A stretch of DNA of 13,691 nt from Chloroflexota bacterium (GTDB lineage Bacteria; Chloroflexota; Limnocylindria; QHBO01): the NCBI GenBank assembly GCA_013694795.1, contig JACDBS010000100.1:1-13691 (forward strand). The letters are read 5' to 3'. Of the stretch, positions 1 through 7,136 are shown one piece after another. A program made the translations under genes and the position numbers. Below the pieces are notes generated by a model, which was not told the origin of the DNA, did not search any database, and saw only the letters and a list, made by a program, of their open reading frames with translations. How positions within the stretch are numbered: the stretch's first letter is position 1; every line of letters begins with the position of its first letter.

Positions 1-1573
1 TCCCGAGGCGGCGGTGCGCATCGGCGGCTATCGCATCATCACCACCCTCGATTACGAGCTTCAGCAGGAGGCCAAGCGGCTCGTGTCGGAGTGGGTCACC
101 AGCCTGGCCGACAAGAATGTCAACAACTCGGCGCTGGTGGCGATCGACTCGGAGACCGGCGAGATCGTGGCGTACGTGGGATCGGTCGACTATCGGAACC
201 GCGAGGACCCGCGCGTCCAGGGCCAGTACGACATCGCCGCGCTGGCGAAGCGCCAGCCAGGATCGGCCTTCAAGCCGATCACCTACGCGTCCGCCTTCAG
301 GTCCCGCGACGCGACCGTCTCGACCATGTTCGTGGACGCCATCACCGAGTTCGGCGTTGACAACTCGGTCTCTTATCGACCGACCAATGCCGACATCAAG
401 GAGCACGGCCCGGTCCTGGCGCTCGACGCGCTGCGTTACTCCCTCAACATCCCGTCGGTGAAGATGCAGTTCCTGGCCGGCGCGCAGACCACCGCGGAGT
501 TCGCCGAGTCGCTCGGCATCGCGAGCGCCGAGTACATCATGAGCCTGGATCCCGGGCTCTCCCTGGCGCTCGGATCGATCCCGGTCAACCTGACGAATAT
601 GACCCAGGCCTACACGACCTTCGCCCAGCAGGGCGAGCTGCATCCGGCGACCACGATCATCGAGATCCGCGACAAGAACAACCGCGTGGTCTACACCCGC
701 GAGGACAACGGGCCGGCCGTCAGCCAGCCGATGACAGCGGCGGAGGCCTACCTGCCGCATTTCATCCTCGAAAGCAACACCGATCCAGAGCGCAACGTCC
801 TGTGGGGCGACCGCACGGATCTCTACACCACCGACGGGCAGCGCCGTCCCGCCGGCTTCAAGACCGGGACCACCAACGACTTCCGCGACGTGTCCGCATT
901 CGGCTATGTGCCGGGCAGCCTCACAACGGGTGTATGGATGGGCAACAACAACCAGGAGTCGATGTCCAGCGTCCTCGGCCAGGGCCTGTTCAGTGCCGAC
1001 GGTCCGCTCTACCTGTGGGAGGAGTTCATGGAGCTCGCCCTCAACCAGCCGTGGAACTGGAACAACCAGACACCGGTCGGTCAGACGAGCTTCGCGCAGC
1101 CCGCCGGGATCGTCACCGCCGAGGTCTGTCGCTGGAGCGGCATGGCCGCCACCGGCGAATGTGGTCCCACGATCACGCTACCGTTCCTGGAGGGCACCGT
1201 GCCGCCGGCGGACAACGTCCACAGCCGCGGCTGCCTGGACCTGGAGCTGTACGAGGCGCAGGCGACGCCCAATCGGCCGGACGAATGGATCACGGCCGCC
1301 GACACATGGTCCGATCGCCTGGTGAACGGCCAGACCGGCGCAATTGGTGACCCCGGCGAGTACCAGGACGACGAGCGCGTCCAGTTCCAGATTGCACCGA
1401 TCTACGGCGAGTCCGGATTCCCGTCCGTCTGCGGCGAGGTCGTCTTCGTCCCGACCCCGGCGCCGGTACCGAGCGCAGAGCCGCCGCCGCCGCCAGCAAG
1501 CGGCGAACCGGTGCCGGTGCCGGAACCGACACCCTGCGTGCCTGGACCGCCCGGGCCGCCGACGTGTCCCTGA
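1..1573 (+). CDS. Class A penicillin-binding protein, transpeptidase part (5' end outside window)
   Basis: Bifunctional peptidoglycan synthase of the PBP1a type, acting on the outer face of the cytoplasmic membrane. Only the C-terminal part is here. The frame is open from base 2 and reads PEAAVRIGGYRIITTLD, the linker that normally follows the GT51 glycosyltransferase domain, so the GTG at 14 is not the true start. Counting from that GTG, the transpeptidase motifs are complete: SAFK with the acylated Ser84, SLN at 143-145, and KTGT at 283-286 followed by a DVSAFGYVP-like strand. After the domain comes a region with several cysteines, then a proline-rich tail (about 475-519) containing collagen-like GPP triplets and ending in TCP. 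Such tails are common in class A PBPs of high-GC bacteria and probably lie in the wall. The gene is separated from glgC by 48 bases. The transpeptidase call is firm; the glycosyltransferase domain is inferred. Confidence 0.93.
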   Translation, partial: PEAAVRIGGYRIITTLDYELQQEAKRLVSEWVTSLADKNVNNSALVAIDSETGEIVAYVGSVDYRNREDPRVQGQYDIAALAKRQPGSAFKPITYASAFRSRDATVSTMFVDAITEFGVDNSVSYRPTNADIKEHGPVLALDALRYSLNIPSVKMQFLAGAQTTAEFAESLGIASAEYIMSLDPGLSLALGSIPVNLTNMTQAYTTFAQQGELHPATTIIEIRDKNNRVVYTREDNGPAVSQPMTAAEAYLPHFILESNTDPERNVLWGDRTDLYTTDGQRRPAGFKTGTTNDFRDVSAFGYVPGSLTTGVWMGNNNQESMSSVLGQGLFSADGPLYLWEEFMELALNQPWNWNNQTPVGQTSFAQPAGIVTAEVCRWSGMAATGECGPTITLPFLEGTVPPADNVHSRGCLDLELYEAQATPNRPDEWITAADTWSDRLVNGQTGAIGDPGEYQDDERVQFQIAPIYGESGFPSVCGEVVFVPTPAPVPSAEPPPPPASGEPVPVPEPTPCVPGPPGPPTCP

Positions 1574-1609
1574 GAGCGGCCTGCTGATCGGACCGGCATG
1601 GCGCGCGGC

Positions 1610-1615
1610 TAGAAT
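1610..1615 (+). promoter_or_regulatory. TAGAAT -10-like box for leaderless glgC transcript
   Basis: TAGAAT fits the TANNNT -10 pattern and ends six bases before the GTG at 1622, so transcription would begin at or next to the start codon. No convincing TTGACA-like -35 box is visible 16-19 bases upstream, and no Shine-Dalgarno sequence lies between the box and the GTG. This is inferred from position and sequence only. Confidence 0.5.
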
Positions 1616-1621
1616 CGGCTC

Positions 1622-2890
1622 GTGTCGAGCTCGGTTCTGACCCTGATCCTCGCCGGCGGCGAGGGTGAGCGGCTCAGCATCCTGTCACAGGTGCGCGCCA
1701 AGCCGGGCGTCCCGTTCGGCGGCAAGTACCGGATCATCGACTTCGCGCTCAGCAACGCCGTGAACTCCGGGTTGACCGATGTCGGCATCCTGACCCAGTA
1801 CGCGCCACGCTCACTCATCGATCACATCGGAGTGGGGCGGCCCTGGGACCTCGATCGCAGCCGAGGCGGGGTCGCGCTGCTCCAGCCGTTCATCGGCCGC
1901 GGACGAGCGCGCGACTGGTACCGCGGCACGGCCGACGCAGTCCTCCAGAACGTCGACTTCATCGAGGATCGGAACCCTGAGCTGGTGCTGGTGCTGGCTG
2001 GCGATCACGTCTACAAGATGGACTATCGACCCTTCCTCGAGCTGCATCGCGAGAAGGGGGCCGAGGTGACCTGCGCGGTCCGCACGGTTCTGATTGAGGA
2101 GGCCCATCGGTTCGGCATCCTCGAGGTGGCCGATGACGGACGCGTGACCGATTTCATCGAGAAGCCGGCCCACCCGCCGTCGAACCTCGTGAGCATGGGG
2201 GTGTACGTATTCTCGTGGCCACTCATGCGTGAGCTGCTGAGCCCCGAGCGACCGGACTTCGGGCGTGATCTCCTGCCCTGGATGATGAAGGAGCGTCGCG
2301 CCGTCTTCGCGTACGAGTTCGCCGGCTACTGGCAGGATGTGGGCACCATCGAGAGTTACTGGGCCACCAGCCTCGACCTGCTGCGCGACGACCCCGGGAT
2401 CGAGCTGAACGACCTCGGCTGGCTCATCTACACCAAGAGCGAGGACCGGCCGCCGGCGCGAATCGGTCCGGGGGCCAGCGTCAGCCGCTCGATGATCAGC
2501 CACGGCTGCGTGATCGACGGCAACGTCGAGCACAGTGTTCTGTCGCCGGGAGTGCGGGTGGAAGCCGGCGCGGTCGTGCGCGACTCGATCGTGATGTTCG
2601 ACGCGGTGATCGGCCCCGGAGCGGTGCTCGACCGGGCGATCCTCGACAAGGAGGCGCGCATCGGTGCCGGGGCCCGCGTCGGGGTGGGCGACGAGCTCAC
2701 TCCGAACCGCGACGAGCCCGAGCGCCTGTACGCCGGCATCACGCTGGTCGGCAAACGCGCCCGCGTGCCGGACGGGATCGAGATCGGACGCAACTGCCGG
2801 ATCGATCCCGGCGTGGTCGAGCGCGATTTTGGCAATGCACGCAGCGTGGCGACGGGCACCACGATCTTCGCCGCCGCCGCGGCCTCGTGA
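1622..2890 (+). CDS. glgC: Glucose-1-phosphate adenylyltransferase (ADP-glucose pyrophosphorylase)
   Basis: Makes ADP-glucose and pyrophosphate from ATP and glucose-1-phosphate, the committed step of bacterial glycogen synthesis, in the cytoplasm. The N-terminal nucleotidyltransferase domain begins with AGGEGERL (11-18) and RAKPGVPFGGKYRIIDF (25-41), in which Lys27 matches the activator/ATP-site lysine of the E. coli enzyme. GTADAVLQN (102-110), AGDHVYKMD with the catalytic Asp128, FIEKP with the glucose-1-phosphate lysine Lys181, and YWQDVGTI (236-243) follow. From about residue 280 hexapeptide repeats form the C-terminal left-handed beta-helix. At 422 aa the length is normal. The GTG start is chosen because the conserved N-terminus begins seven residues later and a TAGAAT box sits six bases upstream. 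LSILS after GERL replaces the LxxLT of the E. coli type, as I recall from other Chloroflexota-like GlgCs. The stop overlaps the next gene's GTG (GTGA). Confidence 0.96.
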   Translation: MSSSVLTLILAGGEGERLSILSQVRAKPGVPFGGKYRIIDFALSNAVNSGLTDVGILTQYAPRSLIDHIGVGRPWDLDRSRGGVALLQPFIGRGRARDWYRGTADAVLQNVDFIEDRNPELVLVLAGDHVYKMDYRPFLELHREKGAEVTCAVRTVLIEEAHRFGILEVADDGRVTDFIEKPAHPPSNLVSMGVYVFSWPLMRELLSPERPDFGRDLLPWMMKERRAVFAYEFAGYWQDVGTIESYWATSLDLLRDDPGIELNDLGWLIYTKSEDRPPARIGPGASVSRSMISHGCVIDGNVEHSVLSPGVRVEAGAVVRDSIVMFDAVIGPGAVLDRAILDKEARIGAGARVGVGDELTPNRDEPERLYAGITLVGKRARVPDGIEIGRNCRIDPGVVERDFGNARSVATGTTIFAAAAAS

Positions 2891-3459
2891 GCGACGAGAC
2901 GCCGCCCATCGACCGCTGGCTGGGCGAGCTTGGCCTCGAGATCGTGGGCTCGGCGGCCGATCCGTCCGGACGAGCGCTCAGCCGAGACGTGGTCCTGGAC
3001 GGCCATCGGCGCTTTGACCTCCGCATCACCGTGGCGTGGGTCGCCGGAGTCGGCTGCTCCCTGTGGGCATACTATGGGCTCGAGGCCATGGAAATTCCGA
3101 AGCGGACCTATGCCCGGATGCTGCGCGCCAACTTTGATTACCCATTCGTGAAATTCGCCATGACCGATGACGACCGACCGATGCTCATGACCGAGCTGCC
3201 GACCGCCGCGCTCGACCGGCACGAGCTCGGCCGAGGACTGGTCCGCCTCTCGGTGGTGGCCGATCGCCTGATGGAGGAGACCGCGACCGCGGTCGCCGAC
3301 CGCGGCGTCCTGCCCGACTGGAGCGCCCGCGCGAGCCGTAACCAGGAGCTGATGACGGCCTATCGAACCGAGGTCGAGTCGACCATGCCTGACTGGGAGC
3401 CGCCCCGTCCGCGAGTTCGGCGTCCATCCATCCTGTCACGCCTGCTGGGCCGCGCCTGA
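2887..3459 (+). CDS. YbjN-like domain protein
   Basis: A 190-aa soluble protein with no signal peptide or membrane segment. The central part, an alternating beta pattern followed by ANFDYPFVKFAM, DDRPMLMTELP and a helix ALDRHELGRGLVRLSVVADRL, resembles the YbjN / type III secretion chaperone-like fold, which usually binds other proteins and has no catalytic residues. The C-terminal 40 residues are basic and proline/arginine-rich (PPRPRVRRPSILSRLLGRA) and may contact membrane or nucleic acid. It starts at a GTG overlapping the glgC stop by four bases (GTGA), and its own TGA overlaps the next ATG by one base (TGATG), so translation is probably coupled on both sides. The fold call rests on sequence feel, not on a search. 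The biological role is unknown. Confidence 0.62.
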   Translation: MSDETPPIDRWLGELGLEIVGSAADPSGRALSRDVVLDGHRRFDLRITVAWVAGVGCSLWAYYGLEAMEIPKRTYARMLRANFDYPFVKFAMTDDDRPMLMTELPTAALDRHELGRGLVRLSVVADRLMEETATAVADRGVLPDWSARASRNQELMTAYRTEVESTMPDWEPPRPRVRRPSILSRLLGRA

Positions 3460-5402
3460 TGCGCGCGCGTCGGGCGGGCGCCCTCCTGCTGACCGGGATC
3501 GCGCTCATGGTTTCGGCGCTGCCCGGCCAGGTTGCCCCCGCGCGGGCCGCCGAGTACACGCTCGAGAGCAGCGCCGTCTATGACGTGCGGCCGGGGGACG
3601 GTGAGATCGGCGTCAGCGTCGGTCTGACCTTCACCAACACGACTCCTGACCCGGCAGGCCAGTTCAGCGTCTTCTCCGAGCTCAAGGTGGCCATCCACGA
3701 CGCCGCCACCGAGGTCGCTGCCACCGACGACGTTGGCGAGCTGACCGTGGCCGTGGCCGTCGAGAACGAGGTCAACGTGGCAACGGTCGAGCTGCGCGAC
3801 GAGATCCGCTTCGAGGAGACCGTGACCGTCGAGCTGACCTATACCCTGCCCGATGGCGATGACCCGCAGTTGCGCGTGCGCCCGTCGGTCGTGATTTTTC
3901 CGGCGTGGAGCTTTGGGACAGGCGGCGAGGTGAGCGTCTCCATCCCGGCCGGCTACGAGCTTCGCGTCGATGGCGATCCCCTGACCGAAGACGGCGATCG
4001 GCTCACGAGCGGACCGATCGAGAACCCCGGCGCATGGCTGGCGCTGGTAACGGCGCTGCGACCACCGGAGTACATCGAGCTGTCGGCCACCGTGCCGCTC
4101 GAGGGTGGCACCGCCGACCTGTTGGTCCGCGCATTCGCCGATGACACCGCGTGGGGCGAGCGCACCGTCGCCCTCGCCCAGGAGGCCCTGCCGCTCATCG
4201 AGCAGGAGGTGGGCCTGCCGTATCCGGGCACCGGGCAGCTCATCCTGACGGAGACGGTGACGGCCGATGCAACGGGCTTCGCCGAGGGCGCCGCCGGTGG
4301 GAACGAGATCCTGGTGGCCTTCGACCAGCCGCCTTTCACCGCGCTCCACCAGGTTGCCCACAGGTGGCTCTCGTCCACCCTGATCGAGGATCGCTGGATC
4401 CGCGAGGGGATGGCCAGCAACGTGGCTGCACGCGTTGCCGGCCAGCTCGAGGTCGAGCCGCCGTATGACCCGGTGGTCGGGGCGCAGGCTCGCGCGGCGA
4501 ACGCCTTCCCGCTCGCCACGTGGTCGTCAAGCGGCTCGGCTGACGCGGATGCTTACGGCTACGCCGCCGCCTGGGCTCTCATGAACGAGCTGGAGACCAC
4601 CGTCGGGGCCGATGCGCTGCGCACGGTGCTGGCGCGCGTCGCCGCATCGATCGGGCCGTATGAGGGCGGCGATATCGATCCCGAGCTCGCCGGAGAGACG
4701 ATCGGCGCGCCGGCGATACCACTCGGCACGCGTGCGTTCCTGGATCATCTCGAGGCGGTCACCGCCGCCGACCTGGCGCAACTGTTCCGCGATCGGGTGC
4801 TCACCGAGGAGGACATCGCGTTGCTGGGGCCGCGCGCCGAGGCGCGGGCCGCCTTCGACGAGCTGGTCGCCGCCGCCGAAAGTTGGGGTGCCCCGGACCC
4901 GGTGCGCGGGGCACTCCGGGAATGGGACTTCAACGACGCCCTCACCCAGATGGAGACGGCCCGGGGCTGGCTCCGCAAGCGCGATGTGCTCTTGGCGCAG
5001 ATGCAGGACGCGGGCCTTGCGGCGCCCGACAGGCTCCTCCAGGCGTATCGGGCCTACGGCGGCGGCGCCGAGGCGGTCGACGAGCTGGGGGCCGAGCGCG
5101 CGGTGGTCATCGAGTACGCCGCCACCGCCGACGACGTGAACGCTGAGCGTTCCTTCCTCCAGCGCATCGGCCTCATTGGTGGGGCGGATCCCCAGAATGA
5201 GCTCAACCTGGCGAGTGGACGATTCGCCGATGGCGACCTGCGCGGCGCCGTCGAGGCGATCGCCGAGGCGCAGCGCATCGTCAACTCGGCCGAGACCGGA
5301 GGCATCGTGCGCCTGGCCAGCCTTGGCCTGCTGCTGTTCCTGGCCGTCGGCCTGGCCGTTGCCATGTTCCGTCGACGCGCGTCGTACACTCGCTCGCCAT
5401 GA
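3459..5402 (+). CDS. Secreted, membrane-anchored M1-peptidase-like protein with altered zinc motif
   Basis: A 647-aa extracytoplasmic protein. Residues 1-31 form a signal peptide (RARR, hydrophobic stretch, ARA-A cleavage-like site). A beta-rich region of about 200 residues follows, like the N-terminal domain of M1 aminopeptidases. The gluzincin helix region then reads ALHQVAHRWLSSTLIEDRW with IREGMAS after it: the two histidines of HExxH are kept (His297, His301) and the third-ligand Glu is present in WIREGMA (Glu316), but the catalytic Glu is Gln298, and the H-to-E spacing is 14 rather than the 18 residues usual in M1. The rest is helical. A single transmembrane segment near the C-terminus (about 618-640) ends in RRR, so the bulk lies outside the cell. 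It is probably catalytically dead or strongly altered, acting perhaps as a binding or scaffold protein. It overlaps both neighbours by one and four bases. Confidence 0.7.
   Translation: MRARRAGALLLTGIALMVSALPGQVAPARAAEYTLESSAVYDVRPGDGEIGVSVGLTFTNTTPDPAGQFSVFSELKVAIHDAATEVAATDDVGELTVAVAVENEVNVATVELRDEIRFEETVTVELTYTLPDGDDPQLRVRPSVVIFPAWSFGTGGEVSVSIPAGYELRVDGDPLTEDGDRLTSGPIENPGAWLALVTALRPPEYIELSATVPLEGGTADLLVRAFADDTAWGERTVALAQEALPLIEQEVGLPYPGTGQLILTETVTADATGFAEGAAGGNEILVAFDQPPFTALHQVAHRWLSSTLIEDRWIREGMASNVAARVAGQLEVEPPYDPVVGAQARAANAFPLATWSSSGSADADAYGYAAAWALMNELETTVGADALRTVLARVAASIGPYEGGDIDPELAGETIGAPAIPLGTRAFLDHLEAVTAADLAQLFRDRVLTEEDIALLGPRAEARAAFDELVAAAESWGAPDPVRGALREWDFNDALTQMETARGWLRKRDVLLAQMQDAGLAAPDRLLQAYRAYGGGAEAVDELGAERAVVIEYAATADDVNAERSFLQRIGLIGGADPQNELNLASGRFADGDLRGAVEAIAEAQRIVNSAETGGIVRLASLGLLLFLAVGLAVAMFRRRASYTRSP
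5385..5390 (+). promoter_or_regulatory. TACACT -10-like box ahead of pncB
   Basis: TACACT fits TANNNT and lies eight bases before the ATG at 5399, inside the last codons of the upstream gene. It could start a leaderless transcript for the nicotinate phosphoribosyltransferase independent of the glgC promoter. No clear -35 box is seen. The box may also be chance, because it lies in coding sequence. Confidence 0.33.
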
Positions 5403-6436
5403 CCGCCAAGCGGCCAGCGCCGCATTTCCCGACCGCCGCCGACGTGCTCTCGGGCGAGACCGCGGACGTGTATTTCGAGCGCGCGCGCGCGATCCTGGCG
5501 GCTGAGGGGCTCGACCCGGTGGTGACCATGGAGATCTTCTCGCGCGGCGAAGGCATCCTGTGCGGTGCCGAGGAGGCGCTGGCCTACCTGCGCGAGATCT
5601 TCGCCGAGGTGGACGGCGACGCGCGCCCCGTGGTCGAATCTCTCCACGACGGCGACCCATTCGCGACCAAGGAGGTCGTGATGCGGATCCAGGCGCGCTA
5701 CTCGGCCTTCGGACTGTACGAAACGGCGATCCTCGGGATCCTCGCCAGCTGCTCCGGCTGGGCCTCGGCGGCGCGAAGGATCGTCGACGCGGCAGCCCCC
5801 ATCCCCGTCATCGGCTTCGGCGCTCGCCACGTGCATCCCAGCGTTGCCGACCAGATGGACTACGCCAGCGTGGTCGGCGGCTGCATCGGCGCATCCACCC
5901 CCGCCGGCGCCCGGCTGGCGGGCCTTGCCCCAACCGGGACCATGCCGCATGCGCTCGTTCTCATCTTCGGGGATACGGTGCGGGCCGCCGAGGCCTTTGA
6001 CCGACACATCGATCCCGAAGTGCCGAGGGTCATCCTGGTCGACACCTTCAAAGATGAGGCGGAAGAGGCCCTGCGCGTGGCCGATGCGCTCGGCGACCGC
6101 CTGTGGGGCGTCCGCCTGGACACGCCCTCGGAGCGCGGCCGGGTGACTCCCGAGCTGGTGCGCGAGGTCCGTGCGCGGCTCGACCAGGCCGGGCACCCGA
6201 ACGTGAAGATCGTTGTCTCCGGCGGGATGGACGTGGAGCGCATCGGTGTCTTTCGCGACGCAGGAGCGCCGGTCGACTCATTCGCCGTCGGCAGCTACAT
6301 CAGCAAGGCGAGTCCCATCGACTTCACCGGCGACCTCAAGGAGATCGACGGCCGGCCGGTCGCCAAGCGCGGCCGCATCCCGGGCCGCGCGGAGAACCCA
6401 CGGCTGGCGCGGATCGACCTCCAGCGCTCGGATTGA
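5399..6436 (+). CDS. pncB: Nicotinate phosphoribosyltransferase (short archaeal/Gram-positive type)
   Basis: Converts nicotinate, PRPP and ATP to nicotinate mononucleotide in the Preiss-Handler NAD salvage pathway, in the cytoplasm. At 345 aa it belongs to the short branch of the family. Visible motifs in order: YSAFGLYETAILGILA (101-116), GARHVHP (141-147), GTMPHALVL (180-188) whose His184 matches the autophosphorylated histidine of the family, VDTFKDE (214-220), VRLDTPSERG (238-247), SGG (274-276) and FAVGSYISK (295-303); the last motifs form the phosphate-binding part of the type II PRTase barrel. The ATG overlaps the upstream TGA as ATGA. A TPR gene follows after three bases. A NUDIX ADP-ribose hydrolase about 2 kb away would act on NAD breakdown products, a loose thematic link only. 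A nicotinamide-using activity is less likely given the motif set. Confidence 0.9.
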   Translation: MTAKRPAPHFPTAADVLSGETADVYFERARAILAAEGLDPVVTMEIFSRGEGILCGAEEALAYLREIFAEVDGDARPVVESLHDGDPFATKEVVMRIQARYSAFGLYETAILGILASCSGWASAARRIVDAAAPIPVIGFGARHVHPSVADQMDYASVVGGCIGASTPAGARLAGLAPTGTMPHALVLIFGDTVRAAEAFDRHIDPEVPRVILVDTFKDEAEEALRVADALGDRLWGVRLDTPSERGRVTPELVREVRARLDQAGHPNVKIVVSGGMDVERIGVFRDAGAPVDSFAVGSYISKASPIDFTGDLKEIDGRPVAKRGRIPGRAENPRLARIDLQRSD

Positions 6437-6439
6437 CCG

Positions 6440-6823
6440 ATGCAGCCCTTGCCCTCGGACGCCCGCGAGTCAGCTTACGAGCTCTTTCAGCGTGGGTCGC
6501 GGATGCTTGCGGAGCGGCATTTCGGCGCCGCGGCCGTGCTGCTTGAGCGCGCCCTCGCGCTCGAGCCCGGCAAGGCCTCCATCCTCGAGGCCCTGGGCCA
6601 GGCCTACTTCAACCAGGGGTCGCATGCGCGGGCGGCGGACTGCTTCAGTGCCATCGTCGAGGCGGACCCGGTCGCGCATTACGCGCACTTCGGGCTGGGA
6701 CTGTCCCGAGCGCGCCTGGGTGACGTGCGCCCCGCGCGCCGCCACCTCCGCATGGCCGTCCTGCTGAACCCGGAGAACGAGTCCTATCGGCGAGCGCTGG
6801 CGCGCCTGGGTGACGCAGCCTAG
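6440..6823 (+). CDS. Small TPR-repeat protein
   Basis: A 127-aa protein made almost entirely of three tetratricopeptide repeats, roughly residues 11-44, 45-78 and 79-112. Each has the spaced small/aromatic pattern and a terminal proline turn (ALALEPGK, AIVEADPVA, AVLLNPEN). No signal peptide or membrane segment is present, so it is predicted to be a cytoplasmic protein-protein adaptor. The ATG is three bases after the pncB stop, which places it as the last gene of the glgC unit. The partner is unknown; the M1-like protein or the YbjN-like protein of the same unit are candidates by position only. The stop is TAG at 6821-6823, and no strong T-tailed hairpin follows it. Confidence 0.83.
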   Translation: MQPLPSDARESAYELFQRGSRMLAERHFGAAAVLLERALALEPGKASILEALGQAYFNQGSHARAADCFSAIVEADPVAHYAHFGLGLSRARLGDVRPARRHLRMAVLLNPENESYRRALARLGDAA

Positions 6824-7136
6824 CATCAGCGTTTGCGTCGCTTCCGTGCTGCATCTCCGCCGCGTCTCCGCCACGGCATCCTGGCCGATTATTCAGTGGC
6901 TGACTGCTGCTGACCCGAATCCGCGTGGTATCGGTCATCCATTCCCGAGGTGACTGGTAGAGCAGGTTTCTGCCGAAATCAGGCGGGTCATGAGGCCACG
7001 CCGTGCTCAATGGAGCGGCTCCGAGTCGGTTCGTGCGGAGAACCACGATCGATTTCGCCCCTAACGGTCACGGCAAGAATGAGTGTCCAAGTGCCGCCCG
7101 GCAGGGACACGGCAGCGTGTGGGGGTCGCCGGGCCG
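6824..7136. other. Convergent intergenic region without a recognisable gene
   Basis: This 313-base gap lies between the TPR gene (plus) and the topoisomerase gene (minus), whose 3' ends face each other. It is somewhat less G+C-rich than its surroundings and no frame gives a convincing protein. Short inverted repeats exist: CAGT-GGCTG-ACTG at 6894-6906, GGTTC-7-GAACC at 7028-7044 and TGCCG-CC-CGGCA near 7092-7103. None has a T-run, so no intrinsic terminator can be named. I see no complete tRNA or regulatory RNA fold. Confidence 0.6.

Noticed and set aside
5479..5490. Alternating GC run, possible Z-DNA or slippage tract
   Set aside because: It is short, lies within pncB coding sequence (Arg-Ala-Arg-Ala codons) and is unremarkable at this base composition.
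4527..6196. Long minus-strand open frames opposite the M1-like and pncB genes
   Set aside because: Both plus-strand genes have clear family motifs and coupled starts; the opposite frames are Arg/Pro-rich without recognisable domains.
6950..7044. tRNA-like pieces: GGTAGAGCA (6956-6964) as a D-arm and GGTTC...GAACC (7028-7044) as a T-arm
   Set aside because: The two pieces are too far apart, no acceptor stem or 5+7+5 anticodon arm can be formed between them, and no CCA-adjacent end fits.
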